This document shows positions 46,924-58,220 of a stretch of 64,000 bases of DNA, in pieces. This DNA comes from Pyrrhosoma nymphula (Eukaryota; Arthropoda; Insecta; Odonata; Coenagrionidae), in the NCBI GenBank assembly GCA_963573305.1, contig OY754338.1, positions 45,597,531-45,661,530 on the forward strand. The letters are read 5' to 3'. Under the pieces are notes generated by a model, which worked only from the letters and a program-made list of their open reading frames with translations, ran no database searches and was not told the origin of the DNA. A program made the translations under genes and the position numbers. Each line of letters starts with the position of its first letter. Positions within the stretch are counted from its first letter, which is position 1.

Positions 46924-49900
46924 ACTCTTTAAGTATAGAATGAGAGCCCCATAAACTGGGCAATCAATTCAAAAAAGTTGTATTTGAAAGTTATTTAATA
47001 TTATTGTTAAGTACAAGAGTGATTCCTCCATGGAACAATGGAGCTACAGCATAAAGTTAGTGAGGAGTGGAGGGCAACTGTCCAACACCAAACAATGTTT
47101 TTAAACTCTAAATGTTCAGCTTTTGGTCAACAGTGTACAACAAAAATAAATGACATCTCAAGAAACAGTACTTGAATATTTTTGCAGCTTTTTTGTCATA
47201 TTTGAAACACATTTAGGACCAAAACCATACAGCTGATAACAAACAGAATATTTTTACCAATACAATAATGCAATAAAACACTACAAAGGAGAATTTTTTT
47301 AAAGGTTCAAAATTAGTTTATGCATATTTCTCTCATACCTGGAAGAACATATCTTTTTTTTAAATTTTACTTGGTGTCCTATTCTTTATTTAGCAGCACC
47401 TTTACCTCATTCCGTTTACAGAATAAACATGGCATCCTTTGCTGATGGCTGGGATTAAACGAAAATAGTTTTAAGTTTTCACTTCAGCAATGTTGTCTTT
47501 GGTGAGCAAAAACTGCCATAATGCAAAAAACTACATTATTTACACACACACACATCATTCCTTCACAATTAACTGTTGAACATTTACTCAGGGTACATCT
47601 TTGGGTATTCTTACACACTCACAAAATAAGGCTTTGGTGTTGACAATTAGCTAAATATGTTTGTCTTTTCTTTAATATTACCTAAATGAACAATAACATG
47701 ATTTAGACCAACAGTTATACTTTAAAATAAAATGTATTACTTTTTTATGATGCCAGAACACGTTATAGACGTTGACTATAATTATTCATGATTTGGTTTT
47801 CTTAATTCACAAGTGAATTTATGGCATACCAAAAGCACCAGGCTTTCAAACTTCAGAAGAAATCATATAAGTGTCAAATCATATCCCTTGTAAAGTTAAG
47901 ACCATACAGCCAGTACCTACTTCATAGAGATTTAGCAAGTTTTAACAAGCTTGCATATAAGACTATGAGTATCGTACAATTAAAAAAAGCTATAAATTCA
48001 TTACCTCATTGATAAACGTTTTTTTCGTAATAAGGTACAGGGAGAAAACAGTTGGATTTTGACTAAGCTTCCAGGCTGTTGGCAGAATGCTTTAAACATC
48101 AATAGCCAAAGGATAGGTATGCACAGGGTTAAATAAGCCTTAAACCTCACTCTTGAATACAATTAACAATTGTAATATGGGAAATAATTCAGAGGGAAAA
48201 TTCTCAGATTCAAGGATTTGAAGTAGAAAACTTGTATTTTAGCCATTTTATGCTGAATTTTAAGACACATTTAGTCTAGCAGTTGAGTTCATTTATTTTC
48301 CTTATTGGTTATCTGACTTAATGATAAGCATTATTCAGACTTCTAATTGCCTAATAATGATATAGACAAAGATTTCCAAGAAGATTAACAAATATCCACA
48401 CAAATATTTACCAAACGGAAATATGTAGATGACTTTATGAGTTATCTATACTCTCTTTATGGCAGTAGCAGTAGTTTTTTTCATAGACAAGATGCCACTT
48501 TACATCTTAAAATTACATGAATGGCATTCATGGAAAATGTTTTTTCTTTATATAGAGAAAGGAGTGGATCCAGATTCTCTTTTTACTTAAGAGAATTTAT
48601 TTTTTCACCCCTGCTTGCTCGGCAGCATGGTTTCTTTGCTTAATTATATTGCATTTTTAGCATCATTCATATTAAAAGATTGATAGGCAATTTTATCAAA
48701 TTAAAACAGATGCCTCAGTATTAGTGTTGCCTGGCATAACAAGTAGACATTGCACTATTTAGTCATTGAAAAAAAGCTTTCTCTTAAAGAGTATAAACAA
48801 TGGCATTCATTATAACCATAAAAGAGATTGGAAAAGTACCATCGAAAAAAGATGTTGGTCAAACATTTTCATTATACAGACATATATGTCTTTTAACGTA
48901 TGAATTTTTGAGTGCAATTATGGCTTTAAGAAGGGATATTTAGATAGGTTTTTGTTTATTATCTGGTAGAGGATAGAGAGAAGAGCTATAAAAATGGTAT
49001 GATAGGGCTCTTGGAGAATTTGAAATTTTAAAACCATATTCAAGGCATTATGTTGTATAAGACTTGATGCCAAAGGGTATTGTACTTTTTCAAGAGTTAG
49101 GTTTGTATTACCTATTTTCTTATGATGAATGCTATAATTATAAGGTGTACAATACATAGTAATCCCCACTTCTGAGTTAAAATGTATACCTACATGAAGG
49201 AATAGTTATTTACTCTTAAAGTAGAGGGTATGTTGGTTTTTATGAAAAAAACAAGGTGAACAATAACTGGCAGAGATCCATGGACTCATTTCATGATCCA
49301 GCTCATGGAGGATGTTTATATGTGAAACAAACAAAATTTAATTACTCAAAAAATCCCAGCCAGCTTACACCTCACAGTTTCCTTTAGTGAGTCCATGATT
49401 AGGTAGTCTCTAAACACCACATTCCATCACTAACTCATGAGGAGTGAAGATGAGCAAGGAAAAACAGCAGTAATAATACACAGAGCTTCTTCAAGTAGTG
49501 ACTGTAGCTGACTGATCCATTTTTTTTCAAGTGTCACTCCAGAAGATATCCTCTTCAATTCACTTTCCTTAACACTGAGGCACAGGTTCCACTTCACACT
49601 TACTCAAATGTACACACATGTATACGCAGACACATTCATACAGTCACACAGAAGGTATAACACAATAAGCCAATTTCCACAAATAAACACACACATGCAA
49701 GCACACACACATTCTCATGTATCCACAAATTTGTGAAGAGTGCTGTAGTCCATGTAAAGGACTTTCATGACTTATTTCGAATAGTTTTCATCATCTTCCT
49801 GAACTTCATATTCCATTATTAAATATATACCTATGAGGCAATTATAAGTCCTTCAGTTAATTCTCTTCGTCCTTCATCTTTTACAGCTTTAGAAAAAAAT

Positions 49901-51291
49901 GAGAAACATGCACAACATTTGAACACTCATCATCAGAATCTCCGGCAATTTTTCTTTGTTTTCTATTTTATTTAAATACGATTCCTCACATTTTAATCTA
50001 ATGCTGCAGTCACTCATTCTTTCACTCAATATCATACATATGAAAATGTCTTCTTTTGCATGAAATCTGGCTAACAGTACTTGAGATACACGAAACGGAA
50101 GCACTTAAAAATGGCATCCAAAAGGATGCTCTCCAAGGATTGGATTGTTAAAGAGAGAGATAGAGCGAGAGATAGATTGATAGATATAGACAAGTTGAAA
50201 GAGAAAGATGGAAAGAAAAAAAGACAAAAGACTGAGAGAATTAAGTAGAGAAACAAAAACATGTCTCGTGGAATATTTTGCAAGATGACGAAGGAAATAT
50301 TGTTTCTTCAGAAGAGGAAATGTGGATATTTCATTTAGAGATGAACCCAACCCGTTTTTAAATGTATTTACATGTTAATATATATTTATGTTTATTATAT
50401 AATTATATTTCTGATTTCCTCTTTTCCAAACAAATATTTTTCTTTTATTCCAAACCTGTCATGTGCATAATATCATTTTAATTATATAATGAAAGTAAGC
50501 AACAAACATGCCAACAACAACATTAACAACAACTGATTTTTTCATGTAATATGCTCACTTATGTTTCAGTATATAAACCCTTTGTGTACGTTTTTCATTT
50601 GTATCCTTTTTATTTGTTTTATCTATATAATTTTTTATATTCCTTCTCAAATTTTTAACAGTATCATAATTTTTGGCGAAGAAATTTACTAAATATATAT
50701 ATATGTATATAATTGATGTGTATATAAATATTTAGTGTGGTCAATTGAGCTTTGACTGCCCTCCACAGGAGCGCATCACCATTTTTTTGGACCATCTCAG
50801 ATGGTTCATTCTATCGTTTGCTTTCAATTACCTATCCCAAATCACTTACATCCATCTTATGACCATTCACAAAAAAATCTCCCACCATCACACTATCATT
50901 TCTATCTCGTGTTTTTTTACTTCTCTACTAATCTCTCTCAACTTACGACTGTTGCTTGTTTTTTATGATGAAGAGCCCGGTGATTTCTTGGTGGCATAAC
51001 TCAACACTCTTCCTTCTGAGGAGAGGATTATTATGGGGTAATATTTTTTTAAAAAAAGTCAGAGATCTGAAAATTCAAGTCTCCTTTTCCTGGGAAACCT
51101 CATGGGCAACACCTTCATTCATCATTTCAAAAAACGCTACTTGTGGCGACACATGGTGGCTGCTTGTGTAACTTGCCCTTCAGTATTTCCAGTATCAACA
51201 GAAGTTGCAGAGGGCATCATAATGTTAAGTATTACAAATGTGTGTATGAGGCTCTCACATGTTACTCAACTCATTTTCCTTTTTGAACCAT
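46924..51291. other. AT-rich region downstream of the Calx stop codon
   Basis: Contains short simple-sequence tracts (CA-rich near 49610-49710, GA-rich near 50150-50220, TA near 50695-50730) and no recognised coding sequence. The right part must hold the 3' UTR of the exchanger gene on the minus strand. I could not fix a polyadenylation site with confidence; TTTATT (AATAAA on the minus strand) near 50610 is one candidate. Confidence 0.4.
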
Positions 51292-51496
51292 TTAGAATCC
51301 TTCAATGACATCATATACTTCAAGGGTGGACATAATGACATAGAAGAACCAAAGGCTGAGGAGGAAGCAACTGGTGAATATTTTGATTCTGTATGGTCCA
51401 CCAAGTTCCCCGCCAACAATTTTGGACCGCCGGACAAGCAGAGTCAAGATGGCTAAAACTGCTTCAGAGCAGAATATTGTCACAGAGAAGGCAAGG
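51292..51496 (-). CDS. Calx: Na+/Ca2+ exchanger, last coding exon
   Basis: Encodes LAFSVTIFCSEAVLAILTLL, then VRRSKIVGGELGGP, then a last hydrophobic segment and DVIEGF before the stop (TAA, 51292-51294). These are the last two membrane segments of an NCX/Calx antiporter; RR(S/P)xxxGGELGGP between them is a family hallmark. The acceptor is CTTTCATTTCAG just above 51496. The first base completes the Asn codon left by exon 55258-55429 (phase 2). The intron between them, 51497-55257, carries a 1.4-kb inverted repeat and other repeats. The C-terminus after the last membrane segment is very short, as in known family members. Confidence 0.92.
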
Positions 51497-51986
51497 CTGA
51501 AATGAAAGAAATTGACATTAAGAAGTTTAGATACACTCACAGTATGAAAGGCTGAAATAAAGGAAATTCTTATTAATAATTGTTTTCAGCCACTCATAGT
51601 AGAAAGTAGAAAGATCTGAAGTACTGCAGCAATTGCACTAATGAAGGCTGATTCCATTGCATTAACTCATCAAATCTGAGGTTTTACTTCACCTCCACAA
51701 ACCACAATTGGGCACTTTGTGAAACATTCAGGTGCAGTTCCCTTTTGTAGCAAAAATTGTATATACACAATTGAACTTCCCATCACAAAAGAACAATTGT
51801 TCCTCTCACTCTACATGTTTTTTCCATGTAAAAGAAAAAGTTCTTGCTGGCAAAATGATGGGACATGAATGGTTGACCATTACAGGGATGCCTTTCAGAG
51901 CAAATCAATGGGACACCAGACCATTGGGTTATGAAGTTATGTACCACAGGGTTCTCCAGTGCTAATGTCTACATGAAATCAGTCAA

Positions 51987-53410
51987 GTATACAACATCTC
52001 CCAACGTTGGCCCAACAGATCACAAATAACTGTGCGAATGGCACCGTTTCCCAACGTTGGCCCAACGGATCACAAATAACTGTGCGAATGGCACCGTTTC
52101 CCAACGTTGGCCCAACGGATCACAAATAACCGTGCGAATGGCACCGTTTCCCAACGATGGCCCAACGGATCACAAATAACTGTGCGAATGGCACCGTTTC
52201 CCAACGTTGGCCCAACGGATCACAAATCACCGTGCGAATGGCACAGTTTCCCAACGTTGGGCCAACGGATCACAAATAACCATACCAATGGCACCGTTTC
52301 CCAACGTTGGCCCAACGGATCACAAATAACCGTGCAAATGGTACCGTTTCCCAACGTTGGGCCAACAGTCGTAAAGTTACCGAACCATTCCCCAACCGTA
52401 GCACCGCTTCCCAACGTTGGCCCAACCATCTGTGCTACATGGGCTGCCATATGGTGCACAAGTGTTCAACTGCTAAGGGAAAGTAGTTGAATGATGGTAT
52501 TGCGTAATACTGGAATATGTTAAATACAAACATATTTACTGGGAATGAACTTCATTATTTATAAATTTATATATTATAAATGAATTACAACTTTTCTTAT
52601 GAATAGTTACTAATTAATTTACATTAGGTGTTATATTACTTTAATATTATGTTGACAATTTATATTTGAAGCAGCAAGTACATGTCCATAGGAAAAAGTA
52701 TTTCAAACTTCCAGAAGGCTAATGACATGATTTGGTATTCAAATGCTGACTTAAAAATTAATTTCTAGAAAACATTACTGCTGAAGTAATTGAATGAGCA
52801 GTAAATGGCCACTTAGTCAAGTGAAGCCTGTATCACAATGCTATCGTTCATGAGCACCCAAAATAAAATCCTGGATCTCTGTCATTCAGTACAAAAAATC
52901 AAAACTGAATGACTAATTTCATATAGGTGCTTTTGACTTTGGAGTTGATTATCAGAATATTTATCATGATCAGTAGTTCTGCTTGGGAAACGGTGCTACG
53001 GTTGGGGAATGGTTCGGTAACTTTACGACTGTTGGCCCAACGTTGGGAAACGGTACCATTTGCACGGTTATTTGTGATCCGTTGGGCCAACGTTGGGAAA
53101 CGGTGCCATTGGTACGGTTATTTGTGATCCGTTGGCCCAACGTTGGGAAACTGTGCCATTCGCACGGTGATTTGTGATCCGTTGGGCCAACGTTGGGAAA
53201 CGGTGCCATTCGCACAGTTATTTGTGATCCGTTGGGCCATCGTTGGGAAACGGTGCCATTCGCACGGTTATTTGTGATCCGTTGGGCCAACGTTGGGAAA
53301 CGGTGCCATTCGCACAGTTATTTGTGATCCGTTGGGCCAACGTTGGGAAACGGTGCCATTCGCACAGTTATTTGTGATCCGTTGGGCCAACGTTGGGAGA
53401 TGTTGTATAC
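51987..53410. repeat. long inverted repeat with 50-bp tandem units in both arms
   Basis: Two 427-bp arms (51987-52413 and 52984-53410) are nearly perfect inverted copies around a 570-bp AT-rich centre. Each arm has eight units of exactly 50 bp, each with the self-complementary CCAACGTTGG (unit starts 52001, 52051 and so on to 52351; mirrored at 53038 to 53388). Unit variants are mirrored too: CCAACGATGG is the fourth unit from the outside in both arms. The outer ends are GTATAC. The left arm's inner side continues into GTCTGTGCTACATGGG-like sequence, as at 54455-54608. Lies in the last Calx intron. Confidence 0.92.
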
Positions 53411-53442
53411 GGAAGGAAGGGAATCAACGTTTATTGGTGTAG

Positions 53443-53560
53443 GTACGGTTCTTTGACTGTTGAAGTAGCGTACACGAAACATACGGAAGTGGTGCTCTAC
53501 GCGACCGCTTCCTGTCGCTTCGTGTACGGTTCTTTGTCTGATGAAGTAGCGTGCACGATG
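53443..53560 (+). repeat. two direct repeats 80 bp apart
   Basis: GTACGGTTCTTTG(A/T)CTG(T/A) followed by TGAAGTAGCGT(A/G)CACGA occurs at about 53445 and 53524. They adjoin the outer end of the large inverted repeat. No function recognised. Confidence 0.6.
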
Positions 53561-54454
53561 TACCCCGCGATATTACTCCACTTACTGCCTTCGTTCGCCT
53601 ATATTACGCCATAATACGAGTTGATTCTTGCCCATTTGAAATGAGTTTATACAATGTGAAACGAGGTAGTGTGTTACTAGCTGAAACCATACAATACGAG
53701 ATGAAACAACCGATTCCTCTCTAGGTAAGACAAGGAGATTCAAGAAGAATCAATCTGCCCCGAAATGACAGTTACTGGTTGATACCACATAAATCGAGGT
53801 AATATTACGATTTAAGACCCACAGGCTGAGGGTTTGCAAAGTGCGCACCCTGAGGGTTGCGCCTCAAGCAGCCGCCTGCCTGGCCAGCCCCTAGCTACGA
53901 CGCTGAAGCTAACGTGCAGGAATTGGAAAAATTTTGTTTATTCGCAGTAATATTGCATTTACATTCATACTATGTGGCAATATGGAATAACAGTTATCTG
54001 GCATTAATTAATGGCAAATACCTTTTATCAAGATTTTATGGTATTTCCTCAAACTATCAAGGAATTTTCATTTAATGATTATAGTTCTCAAAGTCACATT
54101 TATCCACGGAAGTGACTAGATGTATATGTCTTTTTTAACATGGATACATTAGTAATGGGTGCGAGCATAGGTGCGTCGCATCGTTAAGTTGTTAGTTATG
54201 CAGGGAATGAAACGTTAGGTAGATGCAATGTAGCACATCTCAACGAAATAAATGATACCACTACGCAATAGCATTAAATTGATTAATGGCAAACTATTTT
54301 TTTTGTAGTAAAAACAGCAGTGCAGTAAACAGTAGGATTACAGTAAACTTACGCATACGATTATTTGCCGATTATTTGGATATAATGCAATGATTTTAAA
54401 TAATCGCGTCGTGAACTTTGAGGATACGCAACATAAATCGGCGCTTCATAAATA

Positions 54455-54608
54455 GAGCCAACGGTTGGGGAACAGTCAGGCCAACGGTTGGGGAACAGTT
54501 GGGTCATTACAGTTGGATAACGGTTGGCAAAACGGATATGAATAACAGTTGACCAACCGTCGCAAATAACCGTTCCCCAACGTTGGCCCAACCGTCTGTG
54601 CTACATGG
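54455..54608. repeat. third member of the CCAACGTTGG repeat family
   Basis: Contains AACGGTTGGGGAACAGT twice, GCAAATAACCGTTCCCCAAC, CCAACGTTGGCCCAACC and GTCTGTGCTACATGGG. The last block also ends the left side of the 51987-53410 repeat (52426-52442), so it is probably the natural terminus of the family. This copy is diverged and lacks the regular 50-bp array. Confidence 0.7.
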
Positions 54609-54812
54609 GAGTGCTGTTAGAGTATAGGTACTTTTAATACCAGTGCCTCTGGTAGTACTTATTTCTAACAGTAACCGATAGTACCGAAATAGAAAAAAAA
54701 TATTACCTGTTAGTACCAAACACCATTGTTGTTTGCTCATCCCTAATTTGTGGAATTACATACTCATACTTCATGAGATCATCTAGTTCTTTTGAAGCTT
54801 CCATTAAACTCA

Positions 54813-54925
54813 CAGCAGAGGAAGCTCATTTGGTTAAAGCAGCAGCGGCTAATTCAGGGGATCTGGGTTCAAATCCCAGGCCAAGGATACAATGTTTCAT
54901 TGTGAATTTTGCATATTTATGTATT
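54813..54925 (+). repeat. tRNA-derived SINE-like unit
   Basis: AGCTCATTTGGTTAAAGC fits an A box and CTGGGTTCAAATCCCAG a T-arm with B box and pairing flanks. The 3' block TGTTTCATTGTGAATTTTGC resembles the block after the B box at 6705-6830. The spacing could be tRNA-like, but no CCA-proximal acceptor stem is evident. Confidence 0.5.
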
Positions 54926-55257
54926 ATCTACAAAATGGATAATGTTCATTAGAGTTGAATATGTACTTTGAATGTATGTAATAGAGAAATAAGGAACCCC
55001 AACAGTGGTGCTGTGAAAGACAGAGTTCTTTTGATGATTTGTACAACATTAAAAAATGATTCCTTATACACAATAATCATGGAATGTTAACTCATAACTT
55101 TTTAGTAAGCAAGCAAACAATCATTATAACTTTCCTTATATGATCATTACAAAAACGCCCCAAACCATTTTACAGCTTTACCACAATGACACACAATAAA
55201 ATAACTAACTTTGAAAAATTTGTATTTGTATTCCAACTGTTTATTTATGACACTTAC

Positions 55258-55429
55258 TTTCCAGGTTCAACAAGGAACTTTTGCCCATTAAGAGCGTGGT
55301 AGACAGCGGCAATAGACCATGCGATTCCAATGCCCATGAACACATTGACTGCATTGCTTCCAGTGACATTGCCCACAGATGCATCAGCATACTTATCTTG
55401 AACAGCAGCCACTTTGCTAGCAAAAGTAT
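55258..55429 (-). CDS. Calx: Na+/Ca2+ exchanger exon, second part of alpha-2 repeat
   Basis: A 172-bp exon encoding TFASKVAAVQDKYADASVGN, then VTGSNAVNVFMGIGIAWSIA, then AVYHALNGQKFLVEPG. This is the second half of the alpha-2 repeat, where the GNVTGSNAVNVF segment lines the ion path of NCX antiporters. Acceptor CTTATCCCACACAG and donor AAAGTAAGTG (minus strand) bound it. Its first two bases complete the Asp codon begun in exon 59470-59628, restoring LGTSLPDTFASK; its last two bases are finished by exon 51292-51496. Length and phases agree exactly: 2 + 168 + 2. Confidence 0.95.
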
Positions 55430-57072
55430 CTGTGTGGGATAAGAATGGACAGCAAGTAGAAAGACAATTCATAAACAATAAGTTCATGATCACCATAAAT
55501 CAATTTAAATTATGAAAGGAATAAAGGACATAACAGAGAAAATTCAAAGCACGAAAGTCATCAAAATCTGGGAATAAATACTGTAATCTCCCACTCATAG
55601 GATGCACAATTTATTCAACATTAATATTTATTACAACAATATTGGATGCCAATATTGACAACCAAATAATATGAATGCAGTCTTTTATCTAGAAAACATC
55701 ACATTGGTCATAAGAGATATGAGACACCTAATGTGTGCCTGATTTCTTTCAGAGTAAAATAAAAACTTCTGCTAGTCACATAGAAAAAAATGCTGAAAAT
55801 GAAATACTAAATTATCACCCACAAACCTTCACAAAAAAAGTATATTCATTATATGTATATCTTAAATCAACAATCTTGGTAATAGTGGTAAAGTAGCCCT
55901 TAGTTTCCTGGTACATAGTGATATTGCCAATTCATTTCATGCACCACCAAGAAAGGTCTGGGTCAATCATCATACACATAAGATCCCATGCAGTAGGTAC
56001 ATGAATGTTTGCTGAACGTTCCCTGGCCATCCTACACTTATGTTACAATGAAACATTTGTAAAACATTATGCTTGGAACCTTTAGTGCTTATCAGTATAC
56101 AAGCACCAACTATCACAGGAAAACAAAGAATATTGTTGCAAGCGGTTGAGGGGTATCATGGGTATTTTTGGAAACATCTCTTTCTCAGCAAACAGGGGGA
56201 GTGAGCACATGGATATTAGAGAATATTCTGAACTCTTGAGTGAACAGGTGGAAGTGACTCGTCAAGAACTCAATTCATAGCTATTTAAGTATGTGAACCA
56301 GTATGTTGCAGGCAACTATTGGAAAGAAGAGTTTTTTTACATCATGCATACAGATGAGTTCCAAATCCAATTTACCTTATTTTACTGATTCGGTAATTTT
56401 GTAAAGTCCTCTTGCAGTGATCGGTACCAAATGTTTTTGGCGCAAAGGTGGTTACTGTTGTAAAATGATAAGTGCAGTGAAATATTTAAAGATTTTAGAT
56501 TCTTCTCGCCAAAAACTGACTTGCATTCTTGTAGATATGCACCATGTGGAAACGGCAGCCAGGTTGAATTCAGAGTGATAAGATAAGATAGTGTTTTTAT
56601 CTATGAGGTACTCCAATATTCAAACACAGGATGGTGTGGCAGAGGTTTTAAGTAGTTAAAATGAGGAGTAATCCTATTTTCAGATACTGATCCTATCTGG
56701 CTTCCTTTCATTATTTTAAGTCCTCTTAAATTATCTCACAAGGATGAATTATAGTCCTCAAATTCTACAATTTTTTACTTTTACTGTATTGTGAACAATG
56801 TTTGATTTCCATTTTCCCACAATTACAACCATTTTCAAGGAATCCTATTCTTCTCAGAGTAATGTAATAGTAAAGAATACTATGAATCAATTTACATATA
56901 ATTTACATCTCCTAATTTCTTGGTGTTAAAAACGAGATGCATTGTTCATTTATCAATAGTTCTCATATCTTTAAGGTAGAAAAGGATGAAATTTATTCAA
57001 TTTATATTATTCATTTTGATCAAAATATATAGGTACCCATTTTATCATTTTGAAACAAGTAAAAATTTATTT
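55430..57072. other. Calx intron sequence, no element recognised
   Basis: Left part of the intron between the exons at 55258 and 59470. AT-rich, with no repeat ends or coding motif seen. Confidence 0.5.
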
Positions 57073-57985
57073 AAGTTAATGCGAGTTGGTGAGTGACCAG
57101 ATTTTTAATGTAACCTTGCTACGCATGAAGGGTTACTACAATTACTACAATCGGTGCAAAAAAGGAAGAACGCTGAAATTAAAACATCTGTATGAAATTC
57201 CACCAGAGCTCCATAGAGTCTTGCAATATAACATTTTACTCCTTGTTTATTTGGCTACAAAATGCACTCATTGATAAGTATTTAAGTTTAGTAAGTTTAG
57301 CTTCTACAGTCGGAAGAGTGAAAAAAACATGCAAAAAAACTAGGATAATGGAAAAACAGTCATCTCTTTCATCTCGTCACAGCAAAATAATTTGATTGGT
57401 GCAATTAACAATTTATTTACAAAGAGAACTACACCTCCGCATTGCATATATTCTTTTAAAATTAAATTTTATCTATCCTTCGATTTTTGAAATGGCTGAT
57501 AGCTAGATTTCAATTTCCAAGATGTAGAAAAGTATATCAACATTACGTATGCTTTATGGAAAAAATATTGCAAAACTTTGCATGTAAAAAAATGTTGATA
57601 TTCTTCCTCTTACTTAAAATAAACCACAAAGAAGAAAATCCCCCCGCGACAACACAGACTACTATTTTCTGCAGTTGGTAAGGGTGAAACTCCTGGCTGC
57701 ACGCACCTCATATCTCATTCTAGTGAGACCTCTGTCCAGCACTAATTGGACAAGGAAAGGGAAAGGCCCTATGGATTTTATATTCTTTTACCGAATGTGA
57801 ATGGATTTATCTTGAATAATTCGCCATTAACACTTTCAATGCTGCCCATATTCATGGCAAAATTTTACCCCGTGGCGAATTTCTTTTTTTTAGGTAAAAC
57901 GTACGTATGGATGCCAAATAAGTCAGGAAAAATAATTTTAAAAATTTCATCGCTCTAATTTGTTTGTTTTTAGAGTTTTTACTTA

Positions 57986-58220
57986 TGACGTGATATCAAG
58001 TCATCCTCTTCCTTGAACTACGACCATGACGTGATGGAAGGGCTTGTGCGTTCCAATGACCCCTAAATCTGGACTGGTAGGAGCAAGTACTATTGCTCCT
58101 GGAACTCAACTGAGCAACATAGGGGTGTTCAAGGTCATAATAAACCAGAGCCGACTGACGTGATATCATGTCATCAGCCCCAGGGGATAGTCAGTCATGA
58201 CATGCTATCATGTCATGCCA
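57986..58220. repeat. reiterated TGACGTGATATCA motif flanking an insertion
   Basis: TGACGTGATATCAAGTCATC at 57986-58005 and TGACGTGATATCATGTCATC at 58156-58175 differ at one base. A weaker copy, GACATGCTATCATGTCAT, starts near 58198. The first pair brackets the RTE-like 5' fragment and may be its target duplication, or the motif may be a local tandem repeat. Confidence 0.6.
58005..58155 (+). mobile_element. 5'-end fragment of the RTE-like LINE
   Basis: TTCCTTGAACTACGACC, TGGAAGGGCTTGTGCGTTCC, AATGACCCCTAAA, GGAGCAAGTACTATTGCTCC match the 5' end of the RTE-like copy B read 5' to 3'. Homology stops after about 90 bp (near 58100), far short of the ORF. The remaining 55 bp has no match in the window that I noticed. 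Confidence 0.7.

Noticed and set aside
51999..52420. CRISPR-like regularly spaced repeats
   Set aside because: The whole 50-bp unit repeats, with no unique spacers, in a eukaryotic intron.
52107..52490. Open frame of 127 codons with a repeated NGTVSQRWPNGSQITV-like pattern
   Set aside because: It is a readthrough of the 50-bp tandem repeat; the mirrored arm gives similar frames on the opposite strand (52970-53290). The 50-bp period shifts frame at each unit.
54813..54890. Functional tRNA gene
   Set aside because: A and B boxes and a T-arm are present, but no consistent acceptor stem or anticodon arm could be drawn; the 3' flank matches a SINE.
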